From Holosporales bacterium (lineage in GTDB: Bacteria > Pseudomonadota > Alphaproteobacteria > BNTO01), in contig JAIRNU010000049.1 in NCBI GenBank assembly GCA_031257945.1, positions 1 to 6,930 on the forward strand: 6,930 nt of DNA, read 5' to 3'. A program made the position numbers and the translations under genes. Of this stretch, positions 4,596-6,930 are shown in pieces; position 1 is the first letter of the stretch; each line of letters starts with the position of its first letter. The notes beneath the pieces are model-generated. The model was not told where the DNA came from. It saw only the letters and a list, made by a program, of their open reading frames with translations, and did no database searches.

Positions 4596-6074
4596 ATGCT
4601 CCTTCTATCATATACAGCTCCATTCCTTAGTATACTTGCGGGAATCCCCCTTTTCGGGATCTTATTTATTCTTCCGATAGAACCGAAACGAAAAAAAAAC
4701 GTAATAGACTGCTCCCTTTTAATTGCCTTTTTTGATTTTATCGCCGTAGGGCTACTCGCCTTTAATTTCGATTATCAAGTAAAATATTGCCAGTTTTTTG
4801 AACAATATAAACTTGTAACACTGTATGACATGAACCTTACCATGGGCGCAGACAATATTTCCGTAGTTTTTCTTGTGTTGTTAGCGCTTTCCTTCGCTCT
4901 TGCCGTTGTTTTATGTTCATTCCAAGCGGAACAATATTTAAAAAAACAGCTGGTTTTGCTAATGGTAATGACATCTTTTTCGCTAGCGGCCATTTGCTCC
5001 CTTGACCTTTTGTTCTTCTTCATTTTTTCTGAGGCTGCATTTTTTATTTTTCTATTAACGATAAAAATCGACAACTTCGAGCAGAAAATTTCTTTTCCTG
5101 AAATTGGGGGGCTTTTATTTGCCAGCTCTTTTTTGTTTTTTATCTTTCTCGTCGTCCTGTCTATAAATTTAAACTCAACTGTGATCAACGTTTTTCAGCC
5201 GAAAGCCCCGGATTTCACGGTATTAAAACACGTCCTGCTGGGTTCGCTTTTACTTAGGATTGGGGTTATTGTGCACCAATCCTGGGTTCGTTCTATTATT
5301 CAACAATCCTCTTCGTATATTCTTTTTACTTTTTCGACATTTATCGGACTACTGTGCGCATACTATGTTATTAGATTTTTACCTATCGCAATTGTTAATA
5401 AGTATACTTTACTCCTCGTTATATTAAGCGTAGCTTTTGTTTTTATTAAAACTGCCTTTACTGTGGTCAAAACAGTTGGGAAGCAGTCTATACTAAAGAT
5501 AACCCCCAACATCGCGCAGTTTTTATTTTGCAAAATCATATTGATCAGCGTTATTTGCAATACAGCACAAAACAAATCGCTTTTCCTTTTATGCAATTAT
5601 ACGCTAAGTATTACTGGCTTGTTTACTGTCAGCTTCCTTTACGCCGCTGTTAGTAAGGTGCGCAGTGCGTCGGAGTTTATGGGATCTGTTCCTGATAGCA
5701 TCAATTCAACGGGAACCGCAGAGAAAAGTAAGTTGCAAGGCGTGCTGTGCGCTGCATTATTTTACTTCTTTGCGTCATTAGTCGGGGTTCCTGGAACATT
5801 TGGTTTTTTTTGCAATTATATTGTTTGCTGCTCGTTGGTCAGATCTGGGCATTTCGCGGCGCTGTTGTGGTACGCGTTTTGCTCGCTAATTGAAATTTTT
5901 GTTCTTGCGCGCGTATTTCATGTAACTGTTTTTGATAAAATGCATGTGGATATTTTCTTTTTAAAAAATCCATATACCGACCAAAAATATTGCACAAGAA
6001 TAGTCGTCATACTAGCTTTGCTGGTAACAATTGCTATGGTTACACTGAACATAAGATTTTTTGTAAATTGGTAG
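4596..6074 (+). CDS. nuoM: Divergent NuoM-like antiporter subunit of complex I
   Basis: NuoM is the middle antiporter-like proton pump. The 492 residues fit the family (about 500). Residues 74-155 align continuously with E. coli NuoM, from the DGLSL-type segment (GADNISV) to the FFFFWEMM segment (FFFIFSEAA). Glu146 matches essential Glu144. In a gapless stretch ending at YYVIRF, Arg221 matches essential Lys234 and Trp230 is kept, but Lys265 becomes Leu252. YTLSITGLF (335-343) matches HGLSAAGLF, with His changed to Tyr335. GVPGTFGFFCN (397-407) matches GMPGTGNFVGE, with Glu407 changed to Asn407. It is called NuoM rather than NuoN because of these matches and its place after nuoL. It carries homopolymers of nine A's (4691-4699) and eight T's (5814-5821) in frame. 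The ribosome site is weak. No nuoN follows; an oppositely oriented gene ends 28 bp downstream. Confidence 0.87.
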   Translation: MLLLSYTAPFLSILAGIPLFGILFILPIEPKRKKNVIDCSLLIAFFDFIAVGLLAFNFDYQVKYCQFFEQYKLVTLYDMNLTMGADNISVVFLVLLALSFALAVVLCSFQAEQYLKKQLVLLMVMTSFSLAAICSLDLLFFFIFSEAAFFIFLLTIKIDNFEQKISFPEIGGLLFASSFLFFIFLVVLSINLNSTVINVFQPKAPDFTVLKHVLLGSLLLRIGVIVHQSWVRSIIQQSSSYILFTFSTFIGLLCAYYVIRFLPIAIVNKYTLLLVILSVAFVFIKTAFTVVKTVGKQSILKITPNIAQFLFCKIILISVICNTAQNKSLFLLCNYTLSITGLFTVSFLYAAVSKVRSASEFMGSVPDSINSTGTAEKSKLQGVLCAALFYFFASLVGVPGTFGFFCNYIVCCSLVRSGHFAALLWYAFCSLIEIFVLARVFHVTVFDKMHVDIFFLKNPYTDQKYCTRIVVILALLVTIAMVTLNIRFFVNW

Positions 6075-6102
6075 CGATGGCAAGGCCGTTCTAATGGCGC
6101 AG

Positions 6103-6681
6103 CTATGGAATGATCTCGATTACTGTTCCGATTTCCGTTACAGCATAGATTTCCTCCATTTCCGCATCTGTTACCGCGATGCAACCAAGAGTCCAGTCGT
6201 ATTTTACGTGATTTGCCCCAAGGTGGCGAAGGTTAGGCCACAGGCCGTGAATGCAAATATTCCCGCCTGGATTTTTTCTTGCCGCCCGTGCTCTTTGCGT
6301 ATCTTCACCATTTGGGTACGAAATTAGTAGCGTTTTGCCAGCAATCCCAACAGGATTTTTGAAAGAGATTTGATATACGCCTTCAGGTGTCTTTTTGTCC
6401 CCCTCCTCTTGTTTATGGCCGATTGGCACCCCTCCAAGCGCAATTTTGTACGTTTTTGTAGCAATGCCCTTTCTGTACAAAGTCATCGTCCGTTTAGATT
6501 TTTCCACAAGAATTTTGTCAATAATCCGAGGGCGATTATTGGGTTTTTTTTGCTGTGTATTAGCGGCTGGGCCAGCCGTACTTGCGATACAAGAATATGT
6601 ACCTGTACACAAGCTTGCAAATATTAACATATAGTACAGGAATTTGAACGGTGCGGTGGTAGACACAGGCAAAAAATACAA
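6103..6681 (-). CDS. L,D-transpeptidase (YkuD domain)
   Basis: This family forms 3-3 cross-links in peptidoglycan or attaches proteins to it, in the periplasm, using a catalytic Cys. The 192 residues start with a hydrophobic stretch (about 12-35) that looks like a signal peptide or anchor, then a short QQKKP-rich linker, then a YkuD domain (about 54-191). The expected motifs are present: GDKKTPEG (94-101), IHG with His145, and DWTLGCIAVT (162-171) with Cys167; Thr164 and Leu165 occupy the usual Ser/Thr-x positions before GC. It looks catalytically intact, unlike the nuo genes beside it. The start is uncertain: the longest frame begins with TTG at 6681, 13 bases after TAGGGA, while an ATG at codon 18 would cut into the signal peptide. 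It is convergent with nuoM, with no visible terminator in the 28-bp gap. It implies the organism still makes peptidoglycan. Confidence 0.9.
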   Translation of the reverse strand: MYFLPVSTTAPFKFLYYMLIFASLCTGTYSCIASTAGPAANTQQKKPNNRPRIIDKILVEKSKRTMTLYRKGIATKTYKIALGGVPIGHKQEEGDKKTPEGVYQISFKNPVGIAGKTLLISYPNGEDTQRARAARKNPGGNICIHGLWPNLRHLGANHVKYDWTLGCIAVTDAEMEEIYAVTEIGTVIEIIP

Positions 6682-6752
6682 TAAGGTATACTGTCCCTAC
6701 AATACTTCACTTAGAAGTGTATGAAAAGCGCAAAAAATAGGTTTGTGTGAGT

Positions 6753-6923
6753 TCATATGCTTTGAGACTCCTTGAGAGCTTCCTGATGGCGAGTGTACTC
6801 CAGCGGTGTAACCTGTAATTCCCGCTGTATTTTGTAACCACAGCTTGCTAACTGGAAGAATTCAGTGATTGTCGTTTCTGGCCCATTATGTATTAATGTC
6901 AAGCTGTTCAGGAATTGCAATTT
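6753..6923 (-). pseudogene. Possible gene remnant: 56-codon leftward ORF without an ATG
   Basis: Between a TAA (6924-6926) and a TGA (6753-6755) on the minus strand, 56 open codons translate to a protein-like sequence containing TTITEFFQLASCGYK and LEYTRHQEALKESQSI. It has a balanced, soluble composition and a charged helical end. There is no ATG; TTG codons at positions 2 and 8 are the only nearby alternatives, with no evident ribosome site. This could be the tail of a gene broken by the stop at 6924-6926, or chance. I do not recognise the family. Confidence 0.3.
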
Positions 6924-6930
6924 TTAATAC

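Noticed and set aside
1900..6074. Identity as an Mrp-type Na+/H+ antiporter or membrane-bound hydrogenase operon
   Set aside because: The order ferredoxin-J-K-L-M, the NuoL-specific block at NuoL residues 240-281 and the NuoM-specific gapless blocks fit complex I better, and no MrpB/E/F/G or hydrogenase catalytic subunit is present.
6579..6603. Lipoprotein signal (lipobox) at Cys25 or Cys31 of the transpeptidase
   Set aside because: The residues before these Cys (ASL-C and TYS-C) do not match the lipobox pattern well; an ordinary signal peptide or anchor is likelier.
6704..6718. ACTTC/GAAGT hairpin upstream of the transpeptidase gene
   Set aside because: Only five base pairs with a five-base loop; too weak to claim as an operator or terminator.

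Overview
This window appears to come from a host-associated alphaproteobacterium. RecR carries a C-terminal signature (EGQTT, GGEFNYLDDGT) typical of that class, and the tRNA-Cys gene does not encode its CCA tail. The very fast-evolving respiratory genes would suit an intracellular or endosymbiotic lineage such as Holosporales or Rickettsiales. The class call is fairly firm; the order and lifestyle are inference.

Left part (1-1051): The left edge holds the first 14 codons of a leftward zinc-ribbon protein, possibly an IS1-type transposase, behind a good promoter. A rightward gene (202-777) follows. It encodes a 191-residue, probably exported protein of unknown function with two STLNP repeats. 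The next 274 bp contain no gene, but they hold two adjacent long imperfect hairpins (845-920 and 931-1052), the second with a perfect 12-bp basal stem. This may be a structured RNA or a small palindromic element.

Middle (1052-1758): On the minus strand, tRNA-Cys(GCA) is followed 20 bp later by recR, a recombination mediator with intact helix-hairpin-helix, zinc finger and Toprim motifs.

Right part (1900-6074): A tight rightward operon encodes five proteins that align in order with complex I subunits NuoI-NuoJ-NuoK-NuoL-NuoM. All five frames are open, but the proteins are extremely divergent. NuoI keeps the ligands of only one of its two [4Fe-4S] clusters. NuoK has no membrane glutamates. NuoJ has lost its Tyr/Gly signature. 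NuoL has lost most channel Glu/Lys residues and its first helices. NuoM keeps a Glu and has Arg for the central Lys, but lacks the downstream Lys/His/Glu. nuoA-H and nuoN are not adjacent. The module is therefore either a reduced complex I with uncoupled or residual function, or a repurposed membrane assembly. This is the most interesting content of the window.

Right edge (6103-6930): A convergent L,D-transpeptidase gene with an intact His/Cys active site is followed by a start-less 56-residue leftward ORF, probably a gene remnant.
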